A DNA stretch of 64,000 nucleotides, from contig NZ_OY781882.1 of NCBI RefSeq assembly GCF_963677125.1, forward strand, positions 3,976,501 through 4,040,500, read 5' to 3'. The notes beneath the pieces are model-generated. The model was not told the origin of the DNA and searched no databases. It was given only the letters and a program-made list of their open reading frames with translations. A program made the position numbers and the translations under genes. Below, in pieces: positions 8,817 to 17,412 of the stretch (the stretch's first letter is position 1; each line of letters starts with the position of its first letter). This stretch comes from an uncultured Desulfobacter sp. Lineage in GTDB: Bacteria; Desulfobacterota; Desulfobacteria; Desulfobacterales; Desulfobacteraceae.

Positions 8817-10205
8817 TTATTTTATAACTTTGCCGTTTAAATCTGTAAAGTTGTTTCGATCCATCTTCCGGACCAGGTCTTCCAGGGTTTGCTTTGTATT
8901 AAGGGACGGCTCATCCAGTACCTGCTCAAACAATAAAGCTTTTACCTTCCCAATGCCGGGTCCCTGGGGTAGGTTCAGGATCTGCTGAATGTCGCTGCCT
9001 GTAATGTCAAGGCTGTTCACATTAAACGGTGTTTGCGAATTGAGGGCATCCAGGATTTTTTCCAGGCGCAGGCGGATGTCCCCAAGGGTGTATGGTTTTT
9101 TGACCGGATTCAGGTTGCTTTTTTTATCGGCAATACGCATGCGTAAAAAATCCTGGTAGGACAGATTGAGATCATCCAGCATGACCAGAAGCCTACGTAC
9201 GGCTTTGGCAGTGGTATCTGCTTTTAAAGGACGCATGTGGCCCCTGACCAGGGCGTAGATATAATCCAGGTCTTTTTTGGAAAACCGCAGACGTTCAAGA
9301 TCCTCCATCATGGCCTGGGTGGACCTCTGATGCCCCGGAAACGTGTTCCGCCCCTCCTTGATTTCCAGTGCATCCCTTTTCCCTGTGTCATGGAGAAAGC
9401 CTGCCAGCCGAAGTGTGGGCATGGATGCCGGCAGTGCATCACCCACCAGAAGGTTGTGCTCAAATACGGTTTCACCGTGGTGGGGGCCGCCGTCCAGGTC
9501 GTAGCACCGGTCAAGGCTTGGCAGGATGTGGACCAAAAGGCCTGTATCATGGAGCAGATTAAAAAATAATGACGGCTTGTCCATGTCCATGGCCTTGACA
9601 ATTTCCCGTTGAATCCGGTCTGCAGCCCCCTGGGCCGTAATTTTATGGGCCCGGGCACGGATGGCATCAAAGGTGTCCGGCTCAATTTTGAACCTGAAAC
9701 GGGCAGCAAACCGGCAGGCCCGGACCATCCGCACGGGGTCTTCTTCAATCCGGTCAAAGGGCTCACGGGTGAATCGGATGATTCCGTTTTCAATGTCCGT
9801 CTGCCCGCCAAAGGGGTCTGACAGGGTCCGGGTTTCGGGATCCCAGGCCATGCTGTTGATGGTGAGATCACGGCGGCCAAGGTCCGTGGCCGGAAAAGTA
9901 TGGCCTTCTGCCACAGCCTTCTTATCTGCGGATCTGCAGGTCGCCACCTCCACTTTATCAACCAGGGTCACGGCAAAGGTTTTTCCCACATATTTAGGAT
10001 CCTGGTCGGCAAACAGCCGGGCCAAATCTTCGGGCAAGGCATTGGTCAGGATATCCACATCCCCGGGGGCGATACCCAGAAGGGCATCCCGGACAGCTCC
10101 GCCGACCAGAAAGGCTTGATACCCCTCGCGCCAAAGCGTTTCAAGGATGGGGGAAACAGGACTACTTGCCTGGATGGTGTCCAGGATATCGACAACTGAA
10201 GGCAT
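8817..10205 (-). CDS. CCA tRNA nucleotidyltransferase / poly(A) polymerase family with HD domain
   Basis: This class II nucleotidyltransferase of 462 residues probably repairs or adds the tRNA 3' CCA. The head domain has GGAVRD (35-40), the metal-binding pair Asp49/Asp51 in GDVDI, and RRDLTINSMA. The tRNA-binding region contains RMVRACRFAARF, and an HD hydrolase domain follows (LHDTGKRD, GHQRS). A C-terminal extension of about 100 residues follows the HD domain. Poly(A) polymerase I shares the head domain, but the HD domain favours a CCA enzyme. Confidence 0.85.
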   Translation of the reverse strand: MPSVVDILDTIQASSPVSPILETLWREGYQAFLVGGAVRDALLGIAPGDVDILTNALPEDLARLFADQDPKYVGKTFAVTLVDKVEVATCRSADKKAVAEGHTFPATDLGRRDLTINSMAWDPETRTLSDPFGGQTDIENGIIRFTREPFDRIEEDPVRMVRACRFAARFRFKIEPDTFDAIRARAHKITAQGAADRIQREIVKAMDMDKPSLFFNLLHDTGLLVHILPSLDRCYDLDGGPHHGETVFEHNLLVGDALPASMPTLRLAGFLHDTGKRDALEIKEGRNTFPGHQRSTQAMMEDLERLRFSKKDLDYIYALVRGHMRPLKADTTAKAVRRLLVMLDDLNLSYQDFLRMRIADKKSNLNPVKKPYTLGDIRLRLEKILDALNSQTPFNVNSLDITGSDIQQILNLPQGPGIGKVKALLFEQVLDEPSLNTKQTLEDLVRKMDRNNFTDLNGKVIK

Positions 10206-10297
10206 ACAAAATATCTTTTTACTTGAGGATCAAATTTTTAGGGGATTTTTTCCAACGCAGAAGTTGGGCAAATTAACAAAAACTTGATCTTCGAGTT

Positions 10298-11320
10298 TTA
10301 GTAGATCCCGAACACAGGCGAACCACACCCGGGACATTTATTCATCTGGGTTAAAAGATTTTCCACTGAATAACCAACTCGTTTGACAACCGTCTGTCCG
10401 CAGTCCGGACAGTAGGTGTTTTCCCTGGCACCGGGTACATTACCGGTATACACATGAACAAGTCCGGCTGACTGTGCAATATCGCAGGCCTTTTCAAGGG
10501 TTTCCACGGGTGTCGGCCCGGTCTGGGTCAGCTCAAATGCCGGGTGAAACCGGGATAGATGCCAGGGGGTCGAAGGCCCCAGTTCCCCGGCAATGAAGGA
10601 CGCCATTTGCCCAAGCTCGTCGGGATCGTCATTCAGGCCCGGGATCACCAGGGTGGTCACCTCCACCATGAGGCCTAAATCCTTCATCGTCTTCAACGTC
10701 TCTTTAACCGGTTCCAGACGCCCATTACAATACCGGGTATAAAACTTATCCGAAAAAGATTTAAGATCCACATTAGCAGCATCCAGCACTGCGGCCGAGG
10801 CCTGCAGCAGTTTGGGACTCATAAATCCGTTGGTAACAATGATATTGGCAAGTCCCGCATCCTTTGCCAGCATGGCCGTATCCAGAACCAGTTCAAAAAA
10901 AACCGTGGGTTCGGTATAGGTGTAGGAGATGCTTTGACAGCCTAGTTCCACAGCCTTTGCCACAATGGCTTCGGGCGTCATGGCTTGGCCTGCAAGGCGG
11001 CCTGTAAAAGGGTTTGTTTCCTGGCCATGAACTTGGGAAATATCGGCATTCTGGCAGAACCGGCACTTAAAATTGCACCCGGGAGCAGCAATGGAATAAG
11101 AGAGGGAGCCGGGTTTGAAATGAAAAATGGGTTTTTTCTCAATGGGGTCCACATTGGCCGCCACCACCCGGTCATACACCAGGGAAAAAAGCTTGCCGTC
11201 CCGGTTCTCCCGGACACCGCAAATGCCGGTATGTCCCGGTGAAATTGTGCAATAATGGTTGCAGGCCAGGCATTTGACCTCACCACCTGACTGGGGTTCA
11301 TAAAGACGGGCACGTATCAT
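10298..11320 (-). CDS. amrS: AmmeMemoRadiSam-system radical SAM enzyme (AmrS-like)
   Basis: The 340-residue protein has an N-terminal zinc-ribbon-like set of cysteines (Cys17, 20, 24, 34), the radical SAM motif CNFKCRFC (Cys82, 86, 89) and a C-terminal pair of CxxC motifs (CPDC and CPGC). This is the arrangement of pyruvate-formate-lyase-activase-like AmmeMemoRadiSam proteins, whose substrate is not established. The usual partners, an AMMECR1-domain and a Memo-like protein, are not in the window. Its start overlaps the upstream methyltransferase stop by 4 bases (ATGA), so the two are one operon. The gap downstream (10206-10297) holds an imperfect inverted repeat, TTGAGGATCAAA... with ...CTTGATCTTCGAG. 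Confidence 0.87.
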   Translation of the reverse strand: MIRARLYEPQSGGEVKCLACNHYCTISPGHTGICGVRENRDGKLFSLVYDRVVAANVDPIEKKPIFHFKPGSLSYSIAAPGCNFKCRFCQNADISQVHGQETNPFTGRLAGQAMTPEAIVAKAVELGCQSISYTYTEPTVFFELVLDTAMLAKDAGLANIIVTNGFMSPKLLQASAAVLDAANVDLKSFSDKFYTRYCNGRLEPVKETLKTMKDLGLMVEVTTLVIPGLNDDPDELGQMASFIAGELGPSTPWHLSRFHPAFELTQTGPTPVETLEKACDIAQSAGLVHVYTGNVPGARENTYCPDCGQTVVKRVGYSVENLLTQMNKCPGCGSPVFGIY

Positions 11321-12090
11321 TCTTTCACCTTGTATCCTAACGCCAAACCTGTGGCCGGCTTATTGATTTTATGACACCGGGTTTTCAAAACCATGGGCCG
11401 GGTGCGAAACTTAGGCACCGGTTTGATGCGCATGCCAATGAAGCCACCCAAGTAAGACCACTGTATCAGGCGACAACGTTCCACCCTGGCGATCAGACGC
11501 CCGGACAGCAACGGGAGCTGTATGGTTGTCCGCCATTTTACAGGCACTTTTCCCAATATTGAGGTCATCATGATTTTCAACTCCCACACACTAAAAAATT
11601 GGGCATGGCTGTACATATCCGGGAAAAAAAAGCCTTTGATCCGCCGGGCCATATTCTGGGGAGCATACCAGTTATGGACGCCGATTACCACCTGTTCCCG
11701 GGCCACCCGGCAAGCCTCTTCAATGGCCTTGGCCGGCCGGTCTGAAAATTCAAGACTAAAAAACAGCAGTGCCGTATCAAAAGCATTATCTTCAAAGGGC
11801 AATTCCTCGGCCGTTCCCCGGTGCAGATCAACCTTTTGTCCGAGCCGTTCAGCAGCCTTGTCCAACATATATGGGGAAGGATCAATACCGGTCAGGTTCA
11901 TGCCTCGATCCATAAACGGTTCAAGACTTAATCCCGTGCCGCAGCCAATGTCCAGTAAACGCTTTCCCGGCTGGGGGTTGATCAGGGCGCTGATTAATTC
12001 GATTTCAAGGTCAAGGCAATGTTTGCCCCGGCCTTTTTCAAAAAATGCATCATAGTCCTGGGCTTCCTTGAAACCAAATTCATATGCCAT
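11317..12090 (-). CDS. Class I SAM-dependent methyltransferase
   Basis: This 257-residue UbiE/Methyltransf_11-type protein has motif I LLDIGCGTGLS (about 45-55), an acidic residue ending strand 2 (LTGIDPSP) and motif IV ALLFFSLEF. The C-terminal third is basic. The substrate cannot be inferred. It is translationally coupled to the radical SAM gene through a 4-base overlap, so the two may act on the same compound. Confidence 0.75.
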   Translation of the reverse strand: MAYEFGFKEAQDYDAFFEKGRGKHCLDLEIELISALINPQPGKRLLDIGCGTGLSLEPFMDRGMNLTGIDPSPYMLDKAAERLGQKVDLHRGTAEELPFEDNAFDTALLFFSLEFSDRPAKAIEEACRVAREQVVIGVHNWYAPQNMARRIKGFFFPDMYSHAQFFSVWELKIMMTSILGKVPVKWRTTIQLPLLSGRLIARVERCRLIQWSYLGGFIGMRIKPVPKFRTRPMVLKTRCHKINKPATGLALGYKVKE

Positions 12091-12357
12091 ACTCCGGCCT
12101 CTTGCTTCAGAAGGATTAATGTTGAATAGCCGGGTTTAAGACCAGCCTTTTTTCCTCTTAAACAACGACATTAACATAACTCACTCCCGGAAAAAAGCAA
12201 TCGACCCCGGAAAAAAACAAACAAGGCTCCAGATTATAACGGATTCTATAGACCGAAAAAAAATAGAATTGATTTTACTATGGCATTGCGTAGAAAGAAT
12301 AATGGAAACACCGCAAAAACGACCTGCTTAGGGAGCAAAGTTAGGAAAATATTATTT

Positions 12358-12372
12358 CCCATGGCCGTTATT
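12358..12372 (+). repeat. Possible terminal fragment of repeat family P2
   Basis: CCATGGCCGTTATT at 12359-12372 is identical to the distal end of the P2 copy at 22.5 kb, but the rest of the element is missing. The TTA inside it is the complement of the TAA stop of the response regulator, the same use as in the 18.3 kb copy. A chance 14-base match is possible. Confidence 0.35.
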
Positions 12373-12943
12373 TTTTGGTATCAGACCGTTTCCTCTTTTT
12401 GTACCAGTCATACCCCTTATATAACTCGTCCATACATTCGGGGCACAGACCGTGGGTAAAGGTCAGGTGAGAGTGGGCCTCAAAATAGCAGTCCACATCA
12501 TTCCAGAACCCTTTATCGTCCCGGATTTTTTTGCAATGCGAACACATGGGCAAAAGGCCGCGCAGGGTTTTAAGTTCGATATGGGTTTTGATGCGGGCCA
12601 GAAGTTCAGCCGAATGAAAGGGCTTAGTTACATAATCAACTCCGCCCACATCAAATCCCTTTACAATATCCTGAGCATCAGACTTGGCCGTTAAAAAAAT
12701 CACCGGTATATTATGGGTGGGAAATTCGGCATTGAGCTTTTCACAGACCTCATACCCATCCATTTCCGGCATCATGACATCTAAAAGGATGAGATCCGGA
12801 AATTCGGATTTTACAAACGTCAGCGCCTGGACCCCGCTCTGAGCCATGGCAACTTCATATCCGTTATTGGAAAGCAGCTTCCCAAGAAACTGAAGATTCT
12901 GAGGTTTGTCATCAACTGTCAAAATGAGACTTTTATTGACCAT
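12368..12943 (-). CDS. Response regulator with C-terminal cysteine-rich (zinc-finger-like) domain
   Basis: The 191-residue protein starts with a CheY-like receiver domain: Asp11/Asp12 acid pocket, phosphoacceptor Asp55 in LLDVMMP and a conserved Lys in VTKPF (about 107). The last 60 residues carry CSHC (Cys134, Cys137) and CPEC (Cys167, Cys170) around KIRDDKGFW. This short putative metal-binding domain is found after receiver and PAS domains in other signalling proteins. There is no DNA-binding or catalytic output domain and no adjacent kinase. The TAA stop falls in a P2-like fragment. The 277-base gap to the methyltransferase (12091-12367) holds two CCCGGAAAAAA repeats and nothing else I recognise. 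Confidence 0.82.
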   Translation of the reverse strand: MVNKSLILTVDDKPQNLQFLGKLLSNNGYEVAMAQSGVQALTFVKSEFPDLILLDVMMPEMDGYEVCEKLNAEFPTHNIPVIFLTAKSDAQDIVKGFDVGGVDYVTKPFHSAELLARIKTHIELKTLRGLLPMCSHCKKIRDDKGFWNDVDCYFEAHSHLTFTHGLCPECMDELYKGYDWYKKRKRSDTKK

Positions 12944-12971
12944 TGAGATACTCCAAGGACGACATTATGAA

Positions 12972-13481
12972 TTAATCACAGCTGCAGTTTCCGCAGCAGC
13001 CGGAATCGCAGCCCCCGCCTTTGGTGCCACAGCTGCTTGCCGGAGGTTCCAGCCCGGTTTCAGCAATGGTGATATCAAAAGTCAGGGTTTTACCCGCCAG
13101 AAAATGGTTCACGTCCATGGTGACACTTGTTTCGCTTATTTTTGCCACCCGCGCAGGGACCGGCTGACCGGCCGGGTTCTGGAGCTGAAGCTGAAGGCCT
13201 TCTTTCAGATCCATCTCCGGGGGAAACTGGGCCCTTGGGATGTCCACCATGGCGTTCTCGTCTCTTGGGCCGTATCCCATTTCAGGCGGAATGGTTACGG
13301 TTTTAGATTCCCCTTTTTTCATGCCGATGACGGCCTGATCAAAGCCTTTAATCAGCATGCCCGTATCAACGGTAAAGGTCAGGGGCTCTCTGCCCTCTGA
13401 GGAGTCAAACACATCTCCGTTTTCTAATTTTCCCGTATAATCCACGGCAATGGTATCCCCTGATTTAATTGCTTCTGTCAT
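12972..13481 (-). CDS. slyD: FKBP-type peptidyl-prolyl isomerase SlyD with cysteine-rich tail
   Basis: This 169-residue FKBP-fold prolyl isomerase and chaperone has the FKBP core (DYTGKLENGDVFDSS; IGMKKGES; PEMGYG) with the insert-in-flap domain (about 70-125) typical of SlyD. The last 20 residues hold six cysteines (151, 158, 162, 163, 166, 168), a likely metal-binding tail in the role of the His/Cys tail of E. coli SlyD, which delivers nickel to hydrogenase. A hairpin AACCATCC/GGATGGTT (about 13557-13580) lies in its leader region. Confidence 0.9.
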   Translation of the reverse strand: MTEAIKSGDTIAVDYTGKLENGDVFDSSEGREPLTFTVDTGMLIKGFDQAVIGMKKGESKTVTIPPEMGYGPRDENAMVDIPRAQFPPEMDLKEGLQLQLQNPAGQPVPARVAKISETSVTMDVNHFLAGKTLTFDITIAETGLEPPASSCGTKGGGCDSGCCGNCSCD

Positions 13482-13711
13482 AAAACTTTTCCTTCCGGCC
13501 GGTGGCAGTTCCGACCGTTATGGTGGTTTTTCCGAGAACTTTGCCCGGAAAATAATAACCATCCTTTTGTGAGGATGGTTTAAACAAAATAAGTTGAAAT
13601 CATAGAAGAAAATCGAAAAGATGTCCAAAAGTATTTTAAAATTTAATGTTTTCTGTTCAATGAAATGTGGTATGGTCATACAAGAATTACAGAAAAAGGA
13701 GAAATAATATC

Positions 13712-13873
13712 ATGGAACTTTTGAAAATTATTGCAGCTATTATTCTTCCGCCTGTGGGTGTGTTTTTACAGGTCGGTATTGGGATGCATTTCTGGTTGAA
13801 TATTGTTTTGACTCTTCTAGGTTATATTCCAGGAATCGTTCATGCCATCTGGGTAATAGCCAAAAACAAATAA
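13712..13873 (+). CDS. YqaE/Pmp3 family membrane protein (UPF0057)
   Basis: This 53-residue peptide is almost entirely two hydrophobic helices with the family pattern IIAAIILPPVGVFLQVG, a short loop, and GYIPGIVHAIWV. Homologues (Pmp3, YqaE) sit in the plasma membrane and affect membrane potential and stress tolerance. The ATG at 13712 has AAAAGGAG 11 bases upstream; a longer open frame upstream is not needed. The gene ends directly at repeat P1 copy B, which likely terminates it. Confidence 0.85.
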   Translation: MELLKIIAAIILPPVGVFLQVGIGMHFWLNIVLTLLGYIPGIVHAIWVIAKNK

Positions 13874-13874
13874 T

Positions 13875-13998
13875 TTTTTTGCGGAAAATTAGCCCGCCTG
13901 CGGCGTTGCAAAAAAAATCTCAATCCTCACAACCATTAGGTTGCTCCGGTTGAGATTTTTTTTTGCGCCTTGCATCCGAACGAATTTTCCGCAAAAAA
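13875..13998 (+). repeat. Dispersed palindromic repeat family P1, copy B
   Basis: A very strong inverted repeat. Outer arms TTTTTTGCGGAAAATT (13875-13890) and AATTTTCCGCAAAAAA (13983-13998) are perfect complements. Middle arms run CTGCGGCGTTGC-A-rich to T-rich-GCGCCTTGCATC. The inner stem CAACC/GGTTG is flanked by AATCCTCA and CTCCGGTT. Compared with copies A and C the arm sequences differ but still pair, while the AATCCTCA/CTCCGGTT boxes are kept. It lies between convergent genes and should work as a bidirectional terminator. Confidence 0.88.
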
Positions 13999-14070
13999 GG
14001 CCGCTTGTAGATGATAAGGCAGATACCGGCTAACGCCGCTATCTGCTCAATTTTATTATTTTTCCCCTTA

Positions 14071-15696
14071 CTATCCCATGAACGGATAGCCGTAATTTAC
14101 GGGGGGGACCAGGGTCTCTTTGATGGTCCGGGGTGATGCCCAGCGGATCAGGTTCAGGTAGGAGCCTGCTTTATCGTTGGTACCGCTTTTGCGGGCTCCG
14201 CCAAAGGGCTGCTGGCCGACCACGGCGCCTGTGGGTTTATCATTAATGTAGAAATTTCCGGCGGTATGGGTCAACCTGGCCATCAAAGCATTGACCACTT
14301 CGCGATCCCGGGCGAAAATTGCACCGGTCAAGGCATATGGGCTTGTGTTGTCCAGGATGTCCAGGGTGGCTTGAAAATCATTATCGTCATAGACATAAAC
14401 CGTGAGCACCGGTCCGAAGATCTCTTCGGCCATGGATTCATAATTTGGTGTTTTGGCCTGGATCACGGTGGGATGAACAAAATAGCCCTTGGACTTGTCC
14501 CGCTGACCGCCGATGATCACTTCAGCGTCGGGAGACGCTTCTGCCCGTGAAATGTAAGCGTCGATGTTGTCAAAAGATTTTTCATCAATCACGGCGTTCA
14601 CAAAATTTGTGAAATCCGTCACAGGCCCCACCTTGATTTCAGCTATTTTCTCTTTGAGCTGATCCTGAACCGCAGGCCACAGGGAAGCCGGTACATAGAG
14701 ACGGGAGCATGCAGAGCATTTCTGGCCCTGAAACTCAAAAGCGCCACGGATGATGCCTGTAACAAGTTCATCCACATCTGCACTTGCATGGGCAAATATA
14801 TAGTCCTTACCGCCGGTTTCACCCACGATCCTGGGATAGGAAACATAGGTTTCAATATGTTCGGCCGCTTTTTTCCAAAGATTCTGGAAAACCGCCGTGG
14901 AGCCGGTGAAGTGCATGCCGGCAAAATACTTGTGAGCGAACAGAATGTCACCGATCTGGGATCCATGCCCCGGAATGAAATTGATAACGCCGTCGGGAAG
15001 GCCTGCTTCCTTAAGGATCTGCATCAAATAGTAATTGGACAGAACAGCCGTTGTGGAAGGTTTCCACACAACAGTGTTGCCCATCATGGCAGGTGAGGTG
15101 GGCAGGTTGCCGGCAATGGCCGTAAAGTTAAACGGGGTCAGCGCGAAAACAAATCCTTCCAAAGGACGGTATTCCAGCCGGTTGTAAACGCCTTTTTCGC
15201 TGAACGGCTGGTTGGCGTAAATTTCTTCCATGTAGCTGACATTGAAGCGCAAAAAGTCCACCAACTCGCAGGTGGAGTCAATTTCGGCCTGAAAAGCGTT
15301 TTTGGATTGACCCAACATGGTTGCCGCATTGATTTTGGCCGAATATTTCTGGGAAATCAAATCCGCCGCCTTCAAAATGATGGCCGCACGCTCCTGCCAG
15401 TCCATTGTCTCCCAGGCCGCTTTTGCGGACAAAGCTGCGTCCACAGCCGCCTTGACCTCTTTTTCACCTGCCAGATGCACTTTACCCAGCACATGACCGT
15501 GGTCGTGGGGGCAAACCACATCACACACATCACCGGTTTTAATCTCTTCTCCATTGATGATCACCGGAATTTCCACCTGATCCGCCATCTGGCGGCCAAG
15601 CTCTGCGGACAAAGCCCCGCGTTCCGGACTTCCCGGAGCAAACATTTTGACCGGTTCATTATAGGGTTTGGGGATGGTAAATACGCTGTTAGTCAT
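14071..15696 (-). CDS. L-glutamate gamma-semialdehyde (1-pyrroline-5-carboxylate) dehydrogenase
   Basis: This 541-residue NAD+-dependent aldehyde dehydrogenase is of the ALDH4 type and oxidises glutamate semialdehyde to glutamate in proline or arginine degradation. Catalytic Glu293 is in GETGGKD and Cys327 in FQGQKCSACSRL; FTGSTAVF binds the cofactor. Its length equals stand-alone P5CDH rather than a PutA fusion. AAGGAG precedes the ATG. It lies 32 bases after the ALDH7-like gene in one operon, with a divergent LysR regulator. No proline dehydrogenase gene is present here. Confidence 0.92.
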   Translation of the reverse strand: MTNSVFTIPKPYNEPVKMFAPGSPERGALSAELGRQMADQVEIPVIINGEEIKTGDVCDVVCPHDHGHVLGKVHLAGEKEVKAAVDAALSAKAAWETMDWQERAAIILKAADLISQKYSAKINAATMLGQSKNAFQAEIDSTCELVDFLRFNVSYMEEIYANQPFSEKGVYNRLEYRPLEGFVFALTPFNFTAIAGNLPTSPAMMGNTVVWKPSTTAVLSNYYLMQILKEAGLPDGVINFIPGHGSQIGDILFAHKYFAGMHFTGSTAVFQNLWKKAAEHIETYVSYPRIVGETGGKDYIFAHASADVDELVTGIIRGAFEFQGQKCSACSRLYVPASLWPAVQDQLKEKIAEIKVGPVTDFTNFVNAVIDEKSFDNIDAYISRAEASPDAEVIIGGQRDKSKGYFVHPTVIQAKTPNYESMAEEIFGPVLTVYVYDDNDFQATLDILDNTSPYALTGAIFARDREVVNALMARLTHTAGNFYINDKPTGAVVGQQPFGGARKSGTNDKAGSYLNLIRWASPRTIKETLVPPVNYGYPFMG

Positions 15697-15728
15697 TTTA
15701 TAACTCCTTATTTTGAAACTACTTACTT

Positions 15729-17288
15729 TTATCCAATATTAAATTCAATACCCTGGGCCAACGGCAGTTCCTTGCCCCAGTTAATGGTGTTGGTTTGACG
15801 TCTCATGTACACCCGCCATGCATCGGAACCGGATTCCCGGCCACCGCCGGTCTCTTTTTCACCGCCGAATGCGCCACCGATTTCAGCACCGGAGGTACCC
15901 AGATTCACGTTGGCAATGCCGCAGTCTGAGCCTTTATGTGACAAGAACCGTTCCTGGTAATGCAGGGATGTTGTAAAAATTGCGGAAGAAAGCCCCTGGG
16001 GCACGTCATTGTGCAGTTCAAGGGCTTGATCAAACGTATCGTATTCAATGATGTACAAAATGGGGGCAAAGGTTTCCCTCTGGACAATCGGAAACTCATT
16101 TTTCACTTCAGCCACAGCCGGGCGCACATAATGGCCGCCTTCACAACCTGCCACAGAGATCCGCTCTCCGCCGCAAAGCACCTTGCCGCCGGATGCCTTT
16201 ACGGATTTTAAGGCATCTTCCATGGCAACAACTGCGCCTTCATCAATCAACGGTCCCATGAGGGTATCGTTGTCCAGAGGGTTGCCGACCTTGACCTGTT
16301 TGTAGGCACTGACCAGATTGTTGACAAAGGCCTCTTTTACCGAAGAATGAATGATAATTCTGCGGGTGGACGTGCAGCGCTGTCCGGCCGTACCCACAGC
16401 ACCGAACAGGGTGGCCCGGACAGCCATGTCCATATCCGCGTCTTCAGTGACGATGATGGCGTTGTTGCCGCCAAGCTCCAGCAGGGGCCGTCCTAAACGG
16501 CCGCCCACCACTTCTCCCACATGTTTACCCATGGCAGTGGATCCTGTAGCGGAAATCAAAGGAATGCGCGGGTCATGGAGCATGGGTTCGCCCACATCAT
16601 CTCTGGAACCGATGATCATATTGAAAATACCCTCAACCTGGTATTTATCAACCACAGGTGCAAGAATATTCTGGATGGCAATACTGGTCAAAGGCACCTT
16701 TGAGCTGGGCTTGAACAGGATCGCATCTCCACAGACAGAGGCGATTAAACTGTTCCAGGACCATGGGGCCGCAGGAAAGTTAAACGAGGTGATTAAGCCG
16801 ACAATTCCCAGGGGGTGCCATTGTTCGTACATCCGGTGTTCAGGCCGCTCGGAATGCATGGTCAGGCCATACAGCTGACGACTCAGACCCACGGCGAAAT
16901 CAGCAATGTCGATCATCTCCTGGACCTCTCCCTCGCCTTCGGCCTTGATTTTACCGACTTCAAGGGCGATCAGGGCACCCAGCGCCTTTTTATTCGCTCG
17001 TAATGCGTCACCGATTTCACGCACCATCTCACCACGTCGGGGAGCGGGCATCATGCGAAATGTTTCAAATGCAGCCTGGGCTTTTTCCATCACGGCGTCA
17101 TAGTCTTTTTTTTCAGCCATCAGAACGCTGGCAATGGGCTTACCGTTGATGGGGGAATAGGACACAAGCGCTTTGCCCTTTGTTTCAAGCCAGCCGTTAC
17201 TGCCACCGGTTGTGGCACCAGAATTCACGGATTTAATCCCAAGGGTATCAAGAATTTGTTTCACATCTAAATTAAATGCGTCGCCCAT
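15729..17288 (-). CDS. ALDH7-type aldehyde dehydrogenase (aminoadipate semialdehyde / piperideine-6-carboxylate)
   Basis: This 519-residue aldehyde dehydrogenase has catalytic Glu271 in LLELGGNNA, Cys305 in GQRCTSTRR and the cofactor loop ISATGSTAMG. The ELGGNN and GQRCTSTRR forms and the length match the ALDH7 (antiquitin/AmaB) family, which oxidises alpha-aminoadipate semialdehyde in lysine degradation. AGGAGGGG lies just before the ATG. With the P5C dehydrogenase it forms a two-gene operon for amino-acid-derived semialdehydes. Other aldehyde substrates are possible. Confidence 0.88.
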   Translation of the reverse strand: MGDAFNLDVKQILDTLGIKSVNSGATTGGSNGWLETKGKALVSYSPINGKPIASVLMAEKKDYDAVMEKAQAAFETFRMMPAPRRGEMVREIGDALRANKKALGALIALEVGKIKAEGEGEVQEMIDIADFAVGLSRQLYGLTMHSERPEHRMYEQWHPLGIVGLITSFNFPAAPWSWNSLIASVCGDAILFKPSSKVPLTSIAIQNILAPVVDKYQVEGIFNMIIGSRDDVGEPMLHDPRIPLISATGSTAMGKHVGEVVGGRLGRPLLELGGNNAIIVTEDADMDMAVRATLFGAVGTAGQRCTSTRRIIIHSSVKEAFVNNLVSAYKQVKVGNPLDNDTLMGPLIDEGAVVAMEDALKSVKASGGKVLCGGERISVAGCEGGHYVRPAVAEVKNEFPIVQRETFAPILYIIEYDTFDQALELHNDVPQGLSSAIFTTSLHYQERFLSHKGSDCGIANVNLGTSGAEIGGAFGGEKETGGGRESGSDAWRVYMRRQTNTINWGKELPLAQGIEFNIG

Positions 17289-17412
17289 ATAACCCCCTCC
17301 TGACTATATTTATTAATAATTAAACTATCTTATTGTAATATAACGCCAAATAAATTAAAGTAAAATTCATAATATTTATTATAACAATGAGCAGAATTCA
17401 TACTTAAGACCT
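17289..17412. promoter_or_regulatory. Divergent promoter region with likely LysR operator
   Basis: This very AT-rich 124-base gap between the aldehyde dehydrogenase operon and the LysR gene contains palindromic stretches such as TTAATAATTAA and ATAATATTTATTAT, suited to T-N11-A LysR boxes. I cannot fix a single operator or promoter. Confidence 0.45.

Noticed and set aside
10222..10296. Another copy of repeat family P1 or P2
   Set aside because: There is an imperfect inverted repeat (TTGAGGATCAAA / CTTGATCTTCGAG), but none of the conserved boxes of either family.
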